Positions 13,632-24,560 of a stretch of DNA of 64,000 bases are shown here, in pieces. A program made the translations under genes and the position numbers. This DNA is from Desmodus rotundus (lineage: Eukaryota > Chordata > Mammalia > Chiroptera > Phyllostomidae), in the NCBI RefSeq assembly GCF_022682495.2, contig NC_071396.1:17915735-17979734 (forward strand). Direction: 5' to 3'. Under the pieces are notes generated by a model, which did no database searches, had not been told where the DNA came from, and saw only the letters and a list, made by a program, of their open reading frames with translations. Every line of letters starts with the position of its first letter. The stretch's first letter is position 1.

Positions 13632-13815
13632 ATAACTCACAGGGTTGTAATGCCCAGGACAGGGAACACAGTCAATAATATTGTAATAATTTTGTATGGT
13701 GACAGAGAGTAACTGTGGTGATCATTTTGTAATGTTTAAAAATACAGAGTCACTATGGTATACACCTGAACAAATATAATATTGTATGCCGACTATGATT
13801 CAATTAAAAATACAA
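13632..13815 (+). mobile_element. L1 3' UTR fragment
   Basis: The stretch 'gtatggtgacagagagtaac', 'gtggtgatcattttgtaatg', 'tatggtatacacctgaacaa', 'tataatattgtatgccgact' follows the 3' end of older mammalian L1 subfamilies (L1MA/L1MB type) in sense orientation and ends in an A-rich tail. No ORF2 sequence precedes it, so this is a severely 5'-truncated insertion. Confidence 0.75.
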
Positions 13816-14149
13816 AATACTGGAGAAAGAAACAATATCTCATTTGATGTTCCAGCATCTTGAACTATGTCCTAATTAAAATAAGTGGTTAGTAATATAT
13901 AGTGACTTCATTAATGTGTGTCTTGTTCCGGGAATGATCACATGAAGAAGTGACCCCAGGCAGGTCTTGTCTGCATCTGTTATCCAACAGGACATGAAGG
14001 GTGTCCCCTCGCCCCTCTCCCCCAGCGATGAGCAGTGCCCTCTTGGCCTCAGTCCGAGCAGTAAGTTTTATGGTCACCTTACCTGCCTGTGAGGGTACAG
14101 TATACAGTCCCAAACAGGACTGAAAATCTTCAAGGAGGGTACATTGTCA

Positions 14150-14981
14150 TTTCTATAGTCACTATTAGAAGTAGAATAAAAGCATGTATAGTTATAAAGC
14201 AAATTAAGGGGGCATGGAATAAATTAAAAACAATTGACTAATCCAAAGAAAGTCAAGAAATAAAAGAAAAAAGAGCAAAGAACAGATAGAACAAATAGAA
14301 AAGAATTCGTAATACATTAGGTATAAACTCAAATACATTAGTATTTTGTTATAGTAAATGCTGTACATACCCCAGTTAAAAGACTATTAGAAGTGTTTTA
14401 ACACTATACGTTACTTAAAAGGGAGACACAGAAAGTCTGAACGTAAAAAAAAAAAACCCAGAGATATATTATGTAATCACTAACCCCCCAAACCTGCTGT
14501 GGACCTGGTAGAATTTAAGAGAAGATGCATTGCTGGGCGTGGAAGACAATGTTTTCTAAAGACCAAGGGTCAGCTCTAAACAAAGATGTACTTGCCTGAT
14601 ATTTATTCACCTAATCCCATGGCACGGCATACAGACAAATTCAAACAACAAAACTACACGTAGTAGAAAAATCCACATTTATAGAGATTTTAACATGAGT
14701 CTCTTGATAATGGATAGAAAAAAAAAAACAATAAATCAGAAGAGACACAGAAATAACCCATGAATCAAAGGCAATTTAGAAACTACTGTGAACTAAATGC
14801 TAATGTAAATAAGTCATACCAACTGTGGGCTGCCGCTAAATCCATGGAAATGTTGTGACCTTGAATAAATACATTAGAAAAGAGGAAAGACGAAAAACCC
14901 AATGCACTAGTAATCCAACTCAAAAAGCTACAAAATGAATAGCAAATAAAAGCGAAGAATGTACAATTAAGAAAAAACAAC
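14150..14981 (+). pseudogene. Old L1 ORF2 fragment, 5' part (endonuclease side), split by HAL1
   Basis: Diverged L1 ORF2 in sense orientation. Words such as 'gactaatccaaagaaagtca', 'gataatggatagaaaaaaaa' and 'atacattagaaaagaggaaa' occur in the order expected for the end of the endonuclease domain and the linker to the reverse transcriptase. The frame is full of stops. The fragment halts abruptly at a HAL1 and resumes beyond it at about 17400 with the next part of ORF2, so both pieces belong to one older L1. Confidence 0.65.
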
Positions 14982-16112
14982 TTGCAGTCAAAATAGCAGC
15001 ATAGGTAAACACAGCCCACCTCCTCACAACCACATCGAAGTTACAACTGAACTATAGAACAATCATCATTAAGAACTGTCAGAAACTGAGCTGAATGGAA
15101 GTCCTATCACTGCAGAATTAAAGAAGAAACCACATCGAGACTGTGAGGAAGGGCGGAGATGCTGGACAAGCTGGTACCACACCCATGTGTTCTGGATAAA
15201 AATCAGGAAAGATATGTCAGGAGTGAGGGGTCCCAGCCTCATACTAGGCCTTCCAGCCCAGGGGTTCAGTGCCAGGAAGAAAAGTCTCCAAAACTTCGGA
15301 CTGTAAAAACCAGCAAGGATTGAGGCTGTGGAAGACAGAAACTGCTGGATGCCCTGGCAGTTCCTTTCAAAGAGCCCACGCACAGACTTACTTGGATTCA
15401 CTTCCTCTGAGCTCCAGGGCCAGGGCAGCAGATTGAAAGGCCTCAGAGACATACAGGGAGGAACTGAATTGTCCAGCATCAGGGAGAGAGCTGGTGTTGC
15501 TTTCTCCCAGATAGAAGTGCTGGAAGAGACCATTGTTTCTTTTATGAGTTCTCCAGCCACAGAGCCAGCAGGTGGGTGCCATATCTGAGATTCCATCAAC
15601 CTGGTTCACACTGTTTGCCCCACTCTGGTGATTCCCTGAGGCACTACCCCTCCCAAATTTTAAGCCCACCCAAGCTGTTTCCAGTGGCTTTACCATATGA
15701 CTCATCTTGGCCCATGCTTCACATTTTCCTAAACTCTCTCAAACAAGCAGCATCTGTCTTCATACCTCTTGCTAAGTTGTCACAGGCCCAAAACTAACAG
15801 CAGATGGCTTTGGATCACAGCTTGGCTTCTCCTGGGAACCTCCAAGCCCAGCACATGTAGCAGCCATATAAAGATTGCTTTGTAGCTAATGCTGTGTGAC
15901 CCCAGACAGAAAACAGCTGATGATTGACTTTAAATGTGCCAACAGCAACCAAAGCTCAACTACAACAGGAAGCTGTATTCAGCCCATACAGAGGGCACAC
16001 CTAGAGTACCCAGCTGGGGTCATAGGGGAGGCTGTGCCACTGAACCCTACAGGACACCTACTACATTAAGCCACTCTATCAAGCCCAGGAGTCATAGCAG
16101 CTCTACCTAAGA

Positions 16113-16143
<31 letters not shown>

Positions 16144-17398
16144 TGCCAAAATGAGGAGACAAAGAAACATGTCCCCAATGAAGAACAGCACAAAACTCCA
16201 GAAAACTAAACAAAATGGAGAAAAGCAATCTATCAGATGCAAAGTTCAAAACACTGGTCATAAGTATGCTTAGTAGGGCTCTCAACAGCATAAAAAAGAT
16301 CCAGTCAGAAATGAAGGATATATTAATGACATAAAGAATAATTTACAGGGATCAACAGTAGAGTAGATGAAGCCAAAAATCAAATCAGCGATTTGGAACA
16401 TAAAGAAGCAAACAAACAACAACAACAAAAAAAGCAACCAGAACAGCAACATAAAAAAAGAATCCAAAAAAATGAGGATAATGTAAGGAGCCTTTGGGAC
16501 AACTTCAAGCGTACCAACATGTATGTCACAGGGATGCCGGAAGGAGAAGAGAAAAAGCAAGAAATTGGGAACCTATTTGAAAAAATAATCAAAGAAAACT
16601 TCTCTAACTTGGTGAAGGAAATGGACACACAATTCCAGGTAGCACAGAGGATCCCAAACAAGATGGATCCAAAGAGGTCCACACCAGGATACAACAAAAT
16701 TAAAATGCCAAAGGTTAAATACAAAGAGGGAATCTTAAAAGCAGTGAGAGAAAAGCAGTTAGTTACCTACAAGAGAGTCCCCATAAGACTGTCAGCTGAT
16801 TTCTCAAAAGAAACTTTACAGGCAAGAATGGACTGACAAGAAATATTCACAGTGATGAAAAGCAAGGGCCTACAGCCAAGATTACTCTACCCAGCAGAAC
16901 TATCATTTAGAATGGAAGGGCAGATAAAGAGCTTCTCAGACAAGAAAAAGCTAAAGGAGTCCAGTATTATATGAAATGTTAAAGGATCTTTTTTAAAAAA
17001 GAATAAGAAGATCAAAAATATGAACAATAAAATTGCAGCAAATACACATCTATCAACAATTGAGTCTAAAAACCAAAATAAACAAGCACACAGAGCAGAA
17101 ACCACATCAGAGATACAAAGGATGTTTTGATGGTTGCCAGACGGGAGGTGGGTTGGAAGGATGGGCGAAAAGGGGGAAGGGATTAAGAAGTACAAGTTGG
17201 TAGTCACAAAACAGTCATGGGGATATAAAATACAGTGTAGGTAATAGAGTAGCCAAAGAACATCTGTGCATGACCCATGAACATGGACAATGGTGTGGGG
17301 ATTACCTGAGGGAGTAGGGGGCTGGGTTGAGGGCAGGGAGGGGGAAAATTGACACAAATATAACAAGGTAAACAACAAAATATATTTTTTTAAAAAAA
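14982..17398 (+). mobile_element. HAL1 retrotransposon (half-L1), decayed, nested in L1
   Basis: A roughly 2.4-kb element with the layout of HAL1: a long 5' region starting near 'caaaatagcagcataggtaa', a single ORF1-like gene, a 3' untranslated region and an A-rich tail, with no ORF2. HAL1 is an L1 derivative that keeps only the RNA-binding ORF1 protein and needs L1 reverse transcriptase in trans. A (CA)n tract lies at about 16110-16136. The flanks are adjoining parts of an older L1 ORF2. An imperfect A-rich duplication near 14968-14981 and 17391-17412 may be the TSD but is not clean. Confidence 0.8.
16215..16980 (+). pseudogene. HAL1 ORF1 pseudogene (L1 ORF1p-like RNA-binding protein)
   Basis: The frame starts at an ATG at 16215 and is broken near 16325, where it shifts, with a stop shortly after. 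It is open again at 16393-16836 (147 codons, beginning at a TTG). The open part has a Gln/Lys-rich coiled-coil-like N-terminus, then 'VTGMPEGEEKKQEIGNLFEK', which marks the RRM-like domain of L1 ORF1p, then the start of the C-terminal domain ('RLSADFSKETLQAR'). It stops at TGA 16834-16836, where family members usually carry a TGG Trp codon. The remaining C-terminal domain is recognisable to about 16970. The protein cannot be made intact. Confidence 0.75.
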
Positions 17399-17560
17399 GA
17401 AAAAAATATACAACAGAGAAAAATGTAAAAGTAATTTTCTTAAGACTAAAAGTAGTTTCTTTGAAAAAGATTTGTAAAAATTTATAAACACAAGCAGGGC
17501 TCATCAAGGAGAAAGAGAGAAAACAAAATCATGAATATCAGGAATGAAAATGCTAATCAC
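17399..17560 (+). pseudogene. Old L1 ORF2 fragment, continuation after HAL1
   Basis: The segment 'gtagtttctttgaaaaagat' then 'gggctcatcaaggagaaaga' and 'gaaaacaaaatcatgaatat' corresponds to L1 ORF2 just before the reverse transcriptase. It continues the order of the piece ending at 14981. It is strongly diverged and non-coding. Confidence 0.65.
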
Positions 17561-17584
17561 CAGAGACATTTAAGATGTAAGGAG

Positions 17585-17800
17585 AACATGGCCAACCCTC
17601 CCTCACAGAATGCCACACAACCTGTGTGACCAGCCCCTAAAGAGGAGCTTCATTCCCCTGCTCTTGAGTGCAAGCAGGGCTTAACGGCTCAAATGACTCA
17701 TTTCCAAAGGACAGATTATGGAAAGGGAAAACGACATTGTACCGTGGAAAAGCCTGGCAGACACCAGTAATTAGTCCAAAATTATAGAAATAGATAACAG
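17585..17800 (+). repeat. Ancient interspersed repeat fragment, family uncertain
   Basis: Sequence around 'cattcccctgctcttgagtg', 'aaaggacagattatggaaag' and 'gtggaaaagcctggcagaca' recalls an old mammalian repeat seen in many copies elsewhere. I cannot name the family reliably. It may belong to the LTR relic that follows. Confidence 0.35.
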
Positions 17801-17984
17801 ATTAACACAGACCTGTTACTTAAACAAAGCTGAGATTTGGAAATCATGCCTGTTTCTCTACGGGAATTTCCACTTTTTTGTTCTTCTTTCTCTTCCATTC
17901 CCTCTAAACCCAGAGAGCACATACGCATATCTACAACACTCTGGCGGGAGATGGGGAGAGGTGCCCCACATGCGTCCACTCTGT

Positions 17985-18410
17985 ACGTTCACTTCTTTGT
18001 AATGTGGTTTTTGCAGTCTCGCCCATGCAGGGTTGGGCTCCATTCATCTTGCTGTTGAGTCTGGACTTGGCCATTATATTGCCTTGGCCAATGGGCCAAA
18101 AAGCAAATGCAAGCAGAGACTTGGAAGTTCGAGATTGCCAGGTGAAAAGTGCCAGCTAGCCTGCTCAAAAGTGGGCAGCCATGTGGAGCTGTCTCAGCTG
18201 AGACTTTCTGTCCCAGACCAGCCCGTCTCCTGAACACCAGGCACGTGGGTAATTCTGCCATGGGCCATCCAGCCCTCGTGACCCCAGCCCAGACTAGCAG
18301 ACCCGTGGGGCAAATCCACATAGAATCATGGGAAGTTTGAATGTTTGTTCTTTTAAGCCATGAACCTTTGGGATGGATTGTTATACAACAAAATATAACA
18401 GACATACTTA
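17985..18410 (+). repeat. MLT1-like LTR (ERVL-MaLR)
   Basis: The order 'gttgggctccattcatcttg', 'ggacttggccattatattgc', 'ttggccaatgggccaaaaag', 'cagctgagactttctgtccc', then 'tgttcttttaagccatgaac' and 'tggattgttatacaacaaaa' fits an MLT1-type LTR of the MaLR class in sense orientation, ending in the characteristic 'ttttaagcca...' segment. It is a solo LTR relic with no internal region. Frames within it are incidental. Confidence 0.65.
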
Positions 18411-18707
18411 CCTTTTCTACTAGTCACTCAAAAAATCATAATTAGTGATCAGAAGCCCACCATCATCACACTTCAAACTCCACAGCAAGAGGTTCTTCAC
18501 TGAACACCAGCAAGCGGCATGTACCCCAGACTTGGGCCCAACTGTGACCCTATGTGCTGACATCAGTCCTCGGGCAGTTCTGCACCTGCCTGGCACTAAG
18601 CCAGGTTCTGTCGCTCTCCGCTGCTCCCAGACACCTGCTTCTTAGCTCCTGGTTTGTGCCTCTGACTCAGTCCATGACTTAATCTAGTTCATTAAATTTT
18701 CTAAATA
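18411..18707. other. Unassigned intergenic sequence
   Basis: A short unassigned stretch between an LTR relic and a DNA-transposon relic. No gene is visible. Confidence 0.4.
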
Positions 18708-19096
18708 TAGCCATCCCTCCTCCAAGTTCACAGGTTCATGTCTGTGCATTCAACCAACCACAGATCAAAACTATTTCATGGGGGATGTTACATTTTTGCT
18801 CACCTGTAGGTGTTGTTAGGCCTCCGATTTCTGTGTCTGTACTGAACCTGTACAGATGTTTTTTCTTGTTGTTGTGCCCCAAACAATACAGTATAACACA
18901 TATTCACAAAGCGTTTACATTGCATTCGGCGTGATAAGGAATCTAGAGATGATCTCAAGTGTAGGGGAGGATGTGCATTGGTTATACACAGATACTATAC
19001 TGTTTTAAACAAGGGACGATTTTATATAATGGTACCAGAGCTGGGCCCCCACGGAGGTCCTGGCACTAGTCCCCCATGAATGCTAAGGGATAGCTG
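18708..19096. mobile_element. Tigger/pogo-like non-autonomous DNA transposon relic
   Basis: The left end reads 'tagccatccctcctccaagt' and the right end 'atgctaagggatagctg', whose reverse complement starts 'cagctatccctt', giving similar inverted ends. The interior contains 'attcaaccaaccacagatca', 'tctagagatgatctcaagtg' and 'ggaggatgtgcattggttat'. This pattern matches a common mammalian Tigger-type element with a 'gcattcaaccaaccacggatc' region. It is about 390 bp and encodes no transposase. Confidence 0.6.
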
Positions 19097-20596
19097 TTGC
19101 CTACCTGTGCCGAGACTATGCCAAGGGGGAGAGACGCCAAGAGGAATAAGTCACAGATGGTTTTTGAGAAGGTGCAGAATGCAGGGGAGACAAGTAAACC
19201 GAGGGACAAAATTGAGGACATCTTGCATCATAGACCTCAGCTCCTCACTAACACCATCCGCCTGGTTGTCTGAGTCTGCCTGGCATCCCAGACACCAGGT
19301 GGCTGTGGCTGTGACACTGCAGTTTTGCTTTCTCATCTGCCGTCTGCCTGCCTGCTGACACCTCCACCAGTCGCTTGCTCTTTGAGTCACTAGAGTCACA
19401 AGCCTCCCCTCCGTCCCTGTGTGGACAGAGGCCTGGGGTCTGAGTCTGGTCTTGTCTGTGGGCCAAGGTCAATCAGTACCACTGTTCTGCTCCTCAGACT
19501 CCCTTTGGGATCCACGGCAGGCAACCCCTCCCCGTCCCCACCCCCCCTCCTCTGGGGCTGCTACCACACCCAGTGTTGACCCATTGCTATGCGTCTGCGA
19601 AGAGACCCGCTTCCCTCTGTCCTTGACAGCCGTCCTGTCCCACCAGGTCTCCTCTTGGGTCCACCTGTCAACACAGGTTGTGGACTTTCTGTGGCACCCT
19701 GCTTGTGCTCTCGCTAATTTATTCCTCTTCTCACCAAACTGCAGCCCTTTCCCTCTGCTTCCCCTGCTTCGAACACCATCACCTGTCTCATAACTAATCT
19801 CACCATTGAAAATGTCCAAACTGGAAAATATGAACCCAAGAGGAGCGAAGATAAAATAACCAAATCTGTCTATATTGATCAAAATCATGCTCTAGCCTGT
19901 GTTTATCAGACAACAAATAATTTTACCTCATAGGAGAACATTTTGAAGTTTTCTAAATAGTGAGAGTGTGAGGGAGGTTCTCAACATCCCAACGACAAGT
20001 TCCTTTGGAAACATTTTAAGGGAACTCTGACAGTGAGGAAGGCCAGGGACCTGGCTCCCGGCCCCTGCGGCCTCTGCCCCAGAGCCAACCCCAGTGAGAG
20101 CAGTGTCAGCTCCCTGTCTCAGAACGTCCTGCGGAGCCCTCCCCTCCCTGTGCAGCCTGGTTACAGCAAAGGCAGGAAGCACACCAGGAGGACAAACAAT
20201 CCCCGACCCGAGCGTGGGAACAGCAACGACAGAGACCCAGCATGTGATGAAAACCAGGGTTGAGGGTTCGCCAGCAAACAACCTTGCGGGGAAACTGAAC
20301 CCCTGTAAGAATTCTGCGGCAGATCCTGTGCCCTGCAAACTCCGTCATCAATCAGCTGCCTCTGTACAGCCTGCTGAAACTCCACGGGGTGTGTAAATAC
20401 AGCAAAACTGTCGCTGAAGGCGACGCTAATGGCTGCCCATTACAATGAGACCGTTTGTCCCAAACAGAGGACAGGGTATCCGCGGTTCTGCATGAATTAC
20501 TAGCTGGGGTGCTGGTAAGACCACCATTGGGCAGTATTTAAGAACTAAATGTTAAATGCAGTCCAGGCTCCCCTGAAACCAATTTAAAGTGGCAAG
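19097..20596. other. Unassigned intergenic sequence
   Basis: No gene is supported. Overlapping frames at 19419-19888 and 19928-20396 on both strands are compositional and show no domain. Pyrimidine-rich sequence at 19480-19790 could be an L2 remnant, but I could not confirm the word order. Confidence 0.4.
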
Positions 20597-20612
20597 AAAA
20601 AAACATCAGGGT

Positions 20613-22553
20613 GACTTCCAACCAAGATGGAGGCATAGGTAGACACATTGTGCCTCCTCACACAGCCAAAAGAAGGACAACAACAATTTAAAAACCAAAA
20701 AACAACCAGAACTGACAGAAAATTGAACTGTATGGAAGTCCGACAACCAAGGAGATAAAGAAGAAACATTCATCCAGACCGGTAGGAGGGGTGGAGACGG
20801 GCAGCTGGGTGGAGAGGACTCATAGCAAGGTGGTGGCTGGTGGACCCAGCGAGGCAGTGAATTATACACTGAGCGGTCCCACATTTGTGTGCAGATAAAC
20901 CAGGAGGAACAATTGGGGAGAGAGACAGACCACACAGCCCAGGGTTCCAGGGTGGGTAAATAAAGCCTCAGAACCTCTGACTGAAAACACCTGTGGGGGT
21001 TCAGGTGGTGATGGGAGAAGCTCCCAGCCTCACAGGAGAGTTCATTGGAGAGACCCACAGGGTCCTAGAATGTACACAAACCCACCCACCCAGGAATCAG
21101 CACCAGAAGGGCCCAATTTGATTGTGGGTAGTGGGGGAAGTGACTGAAAACTGGCAGAGAGTGGAGCAACCAGCATTGCTCCCTCTCGGACCCCTCCCCA
21201 CAGACAGCATCACAACGCAGTGATGAGGGTTACCCAGCCCTGTGAACACCTAAGGCTCCGCCCCTTACTATGTAACAGATGCACCCAGACCAAAAAAAAA
21301 AAAAAAAGGCCCAAATGAAAGAACAGATCAAAGCTCCAGAAAAAATACAACTAAGCAACGAAGAGATGGCCAACCAATCAGATGCACACTTCAAAACACT
21401 GGTAATCTAGATGATGACAGAATTGGTTGAATATGGTCACAAATTAGATGAAAAAATGAAGGCTATGCTAAATGAAATAAAGGAAAATGTACAGGGAACC
21501 AACAGTGATGGCAAGGAAACAAGGACTCAAATCAATGGTGTGGACCAGAAGGAAGAAAGAAACATTCAACGAGAACAGAATGAAGAAACAAGAATTCAGA
21601 AAAGTGAGGAGAGGCTTAGGAACCTCCAGGACATCTTTAAATGTTCCAACATCTGATTTATAGGGGTACCAGAAGGAGAAGAGGAAGAACAAAAAATTGA
21701 AAACTTATTTGAACAAATAATGAAGGAGAACTTCTCTAATCTGGCCAAGGAAATAGACTTCCAGGAAGTCTAGGAAGCTCAGAGAGTCCCGAAGAAGCTG
21801 GACCCAAGGAGGAACACACCAGGGCACATCATAATTACATTACCCAAGATTAAAGAGAAGGAGAGAATCTTACAAGCAGCAAGAGAAAAGGACACAGTTA
21901 CCTACAAAGGAGTTCCCATAAGACTGTCAGCTGATTTCTCAAAAGAAACCTTGCAGGCAAGAAGGGGCTAGAAAGAAGTATTCCAAGTCATGAAAGGCAA
22001 AGACCTACATCCAAGATTACTGTATCCAGCAAAGCTTTCATTTAGAATGGAAGGGCAGATAAAGTGCTTCTCAGATAAGGTCAAGTTAAAGGAGTTCATC
22101 ATCACCAAACCCTTATTATATGAAATGTTAAAGGGATTTATCTAAGAAAAAGAAGATGAAAAATATGAACAGTAAAATGACAACAAACTCAGTTATTAAC
22201 AACTGAACCTAAAACAAAAACAAAAACAAACTAAGCAAACAACTACAACAGAAACAGAATCACAGAAATGGAGATCACATGGAGGGTTATCAGCCAGGGA
22301 GTGGGAGGGGGAGAGAGAGGGAAAAGGTACAGAGAATAAGAAACATAAATGGTAAATAGAAGATAGACAGGGGGAGGTTAAGAATAGTATAGGAAATGTA
22401 GGAGCCAAAGAACTTATATATATGACCCATGGACATGAACTAAAGGGGGGTGGGGGGATGCAGGTGGGACAGGGTGCACAGGGTGGAGGAGAATAAAGGG
22501 GGGGAAATGGGATAACTATAATAGCATAATCAATAAAACATATTTAAAAAAAT
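20613..22553 (+). mobile_element. HAL1 retrotransposon with a perfect 16-bp target-site duplication
   Basis: The 16-bp direct repeat AAAAAAACATCAGGGT lies at 20597-20612 and 22554-22569, bracketing a 1.94-kb insertion. The element begins near 'aaccaagatggaggcatagg', has a GC-richer 5' region, a single ORF1-like gene (about 21366-22145), a purine-rich 3' untranslated region and an A-rich tail. There is no ORF2, which defines HAL1. The exact TSD argues that it is younger than the copy at 14982. Movement would have needed L1 reverse transcriptase in trans. Confidence 0.88.
21366..22145 (+). pseudogene. HAL1 ORF1 pseudogene: frame preserved, four in-frame stops
   Basis: From the ATG at 21366 to the TAA at 22143-22145 the frame never shifts (259 codons). 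It contains internal stops at 21408 (TAG), 21654 (TGA), 21771 (TAG) and 21969 (TAG). Read through, it gives a charged coiled-coil-like N-terminal part (about 21411-21650), an RRM-like start 'GVPEGEEEEQKIENLFEQ', and a C-terminal domain with 'RLSADFSKETLQAR'. This is the order of mammalian L1 ORF1p, an RNA-binding chaperone that forms trimers. The copy is about 260 codons, shorter than the roughly 340 of human ORF1p. No functional protein is expected. Confidence 0.8.
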
Positions 22554-22569
22554 AAAAAAACATCAGGGT

Positions 22570-23109
22570 TACAAATGGCTGATTTGTACATATTATGAAT
22601 AACTTCTGCTATAGCCGAATACAAATTTAGCCAGGGCTCTGGTTGACTACATTTGAGGCAACGAAAGGAAAAGAATGAAACACTGGTAGTGCCGCTGGCA
22701 GACATGGGAGCCAGGCTGGTGGAAAGATGACGAGTTCGATGAGAAGCGTTTCCCAGACATGCTACCTCTGGGAAAACTGCGGAGGGCTGGCCTGAATTCT
22801 AGTCCAGGGTGGTGACTGTCCATGGCCCCAGTAGTTCCTAAGTCCCTCGGGTGCAGGTGCACGTGCTTCCCTCTGCCCCGTCCCTCCTGGGCTGCACACA
22901 TCTGGTGCCAGCGGAACCTTCTCTGGCTCCACAAGAAACGCTTTGGATGGGCTGATGGTGTGGGACTCACAGGGAGGGACAAAGCCAGCGACCTCTGTGG
23001 CTCCTTGTCCACCACTTCCTCGACTCTCATCACCCATCCTTCCTTCCTGAAGCATTTGACGAGCTGCCTCCCATCACCCACCACGTGCTGATCAATGCCA
23101 GACCATCCA
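22570..23109. other. Unassigned intergenic sequence
   Basis: No gene is supported. Overlapping frames of 89-145 codons at 22647-23091 lie on both strands in the same GC-richer patch, which suggests composition rather than coding. Confidence 0.4.
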
Positions 23110-23496
23110 GGTGTCCCGTCTATTACACCAAGGACTCATCCCATGTGGTTGAAAATCTGAGTGCAACCATTGGCTCTCCCGAAACTTAACCAACAATAAC
23201 CTACTGCTGATAGGAAGCCTTAACAATAATATCTGCTTGATTAACACATATCTTATGTTATATGTGCTATGTACTGTACTCTTATGATAAGTAGACTGGA
23301 GAAAAAATGTTAAGAAAATCATAAGGAGGAGAAAACACATTTATAATACTGTATGGTATTATCAATGCTGAAAGTTTAGTCTGTTGAATACACTACACAG
23401 TATTGAATGAAATGCACACTTTTATGAAGATAAAAGACTCACATATAAGTGGGCCTGCATAGTTCACACCTACTCAGGCCAACTTATGGTTAACTG
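23110..23496. mobile_element. DNA-transposon relic (Tigger/MER-like)
   Basis: The interior words 'ctcccgaaacttaaccaaca', 'tgctgataggaagccttaac', 'tatgttatatgtgctatgta' and 'aagaaaatcataaggaggag' match a common mammalian DNA-transposon-derived repeat. The right end 'ataagtgggcctgcatagtt' to 'gttaactg' resembles the reverse complement of its 'CAGTTGACCC...' terminal repeat. The left end is poorly preserved. No transposase is encoded. Confidence 0.55.
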
Positions 23497-23659
23497 TGGT
23501 TCCCTCCCTAAAATGACTACTGGTGAAGCTTTTAAAATTTCATTGAAATACATAGTTTCCTCTTTTGAGTGTACTGAAATTCCATTCAGATTCTAGCTTT
23601 TCTCGCCTTTACTATCGCTGCTGCTATAATTGGTAGTAATACTATTACTGTCCTTCTCA

Positions 23660-24147
23660 GTAACATTATCACCTGCCATATACAGAGCTGGGCAGATTCA
23701 ATGTGGACAGTTTGATGAGTTCGGACTCATCTGCAAACACGCATGAAGCCATCAACCACCATCCAGGTCTGGACACTTCCATCACCCCGAATGTTTCCTC
23801 GTGTCCCTTAGTGTTTGTTTGCCTGTCTGTTTTGTGATAAGAACACCTACCATGATGAGCCCCATCTTCTTAACAAATGTTTGAGGGCACAATGCAGTAA
23901 TGTTGACTATGGGCACCATATAGCACAGCGGAAATCTAGAACGTATTCAGCCAGCATACAGAAACTTGACACCATTCAATAATAGTCCCCAACTCCCCAG
24001 CCCCTGGCAGCCACCATCAAGTTCTCTGTTTCCAACAGCCTGCTTATTTCCTCTGTCTCAGATAAGTGGCATCGTGCAGTGCCCGTCCTCGCTTCACTCA
24101 GCATCACGTCCCCCAGACTCGTGCTGCTGTCGTACATGGCGGTGTTA
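23660..24147 (-). mobile_element. L1 3' end (ORF2 terminus and 3' UTR), minus strand
   Basis: Read on the minus strand, this runs from the C-terminal end of L1 ORF2 ('gacgtgatgctgagtgaagc') through a 3' UTR ('ggatggtggttgatggcttc', 'gagtccgaactcatcaaact', 'gtatatggcagg'). It directly adjoins an L1 piece of opposite orientation that ends at the point where this one begins, so the two form one 5'-inverted insertion. It is diverged and no clear A-rich tail or TSD is left. Confidence 0.7.
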
Positions 24148-24560
24148 CCGGGGAAATGCAAATCAGAGCTGCAGAGAGTAACACCTCACCCTGGGTAGCA
24201 TGGCTGTCGTAAAAATAGAAAAACCGTTGGCGAGGATGAGACGAAAGTAAAGCCCTTGTACACGATTGGTACGGCTGTAAACTGGTGCAGCCACTACGGA
24301 AACCAGCATGGAAATTTCTCACAAAAGTACAACTAGAACTACCAAATAATTCAGCACTTCCCCTTCTGGGCGTTATCCAAAAGCACTGAAATTAAGAGCT
24401 CAGCAAGTTGTATGACCCTGTGTTTGTCCCAGCATCATTCACAATAGCCATGGCATTGAAGCAACTGAAATGCACAGCCACAAATGAACGAGTAAAGAAA
24501 ATGTGATATATGTACCTGTGAGCAAATGGAGTATTATTCAGCCTTAAAAAAAGAAGGAAA
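24148..24560 (+). mobile_element. L1 ORF2 C-terminal segment, inverted 5' part of the same insertion
   Basis: Plus-strand L1 ORF2 3' sequence: 'ggggaaatgcaaatcagagc', 'taaactggtgcagccactac', 'attcacaatagccatggcat', 'tggagtattattcagcctta', ending 'aaaaagaaggaaa'. Consensus L1 would continue with the sequence found on the opposite strand at 24147. This makes it the inverted 5' part of the insertion to its left. It is non-coding. Confidence 0.75.

Noticed and set aside
15069..15599. 176-codon minus-strand frame
   Set aside because: It lies antisense inside the 5' region of a HAL1 element and has no independent support.
16887..17507. 206-codon minus-strand frame rich in Phe and Leu
   Set aside because: It is the antisense of the HAL1 ORF1 end and 3' UTR. 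Purine-rich sense sequence gives Phe/Leu codons on the other strand.
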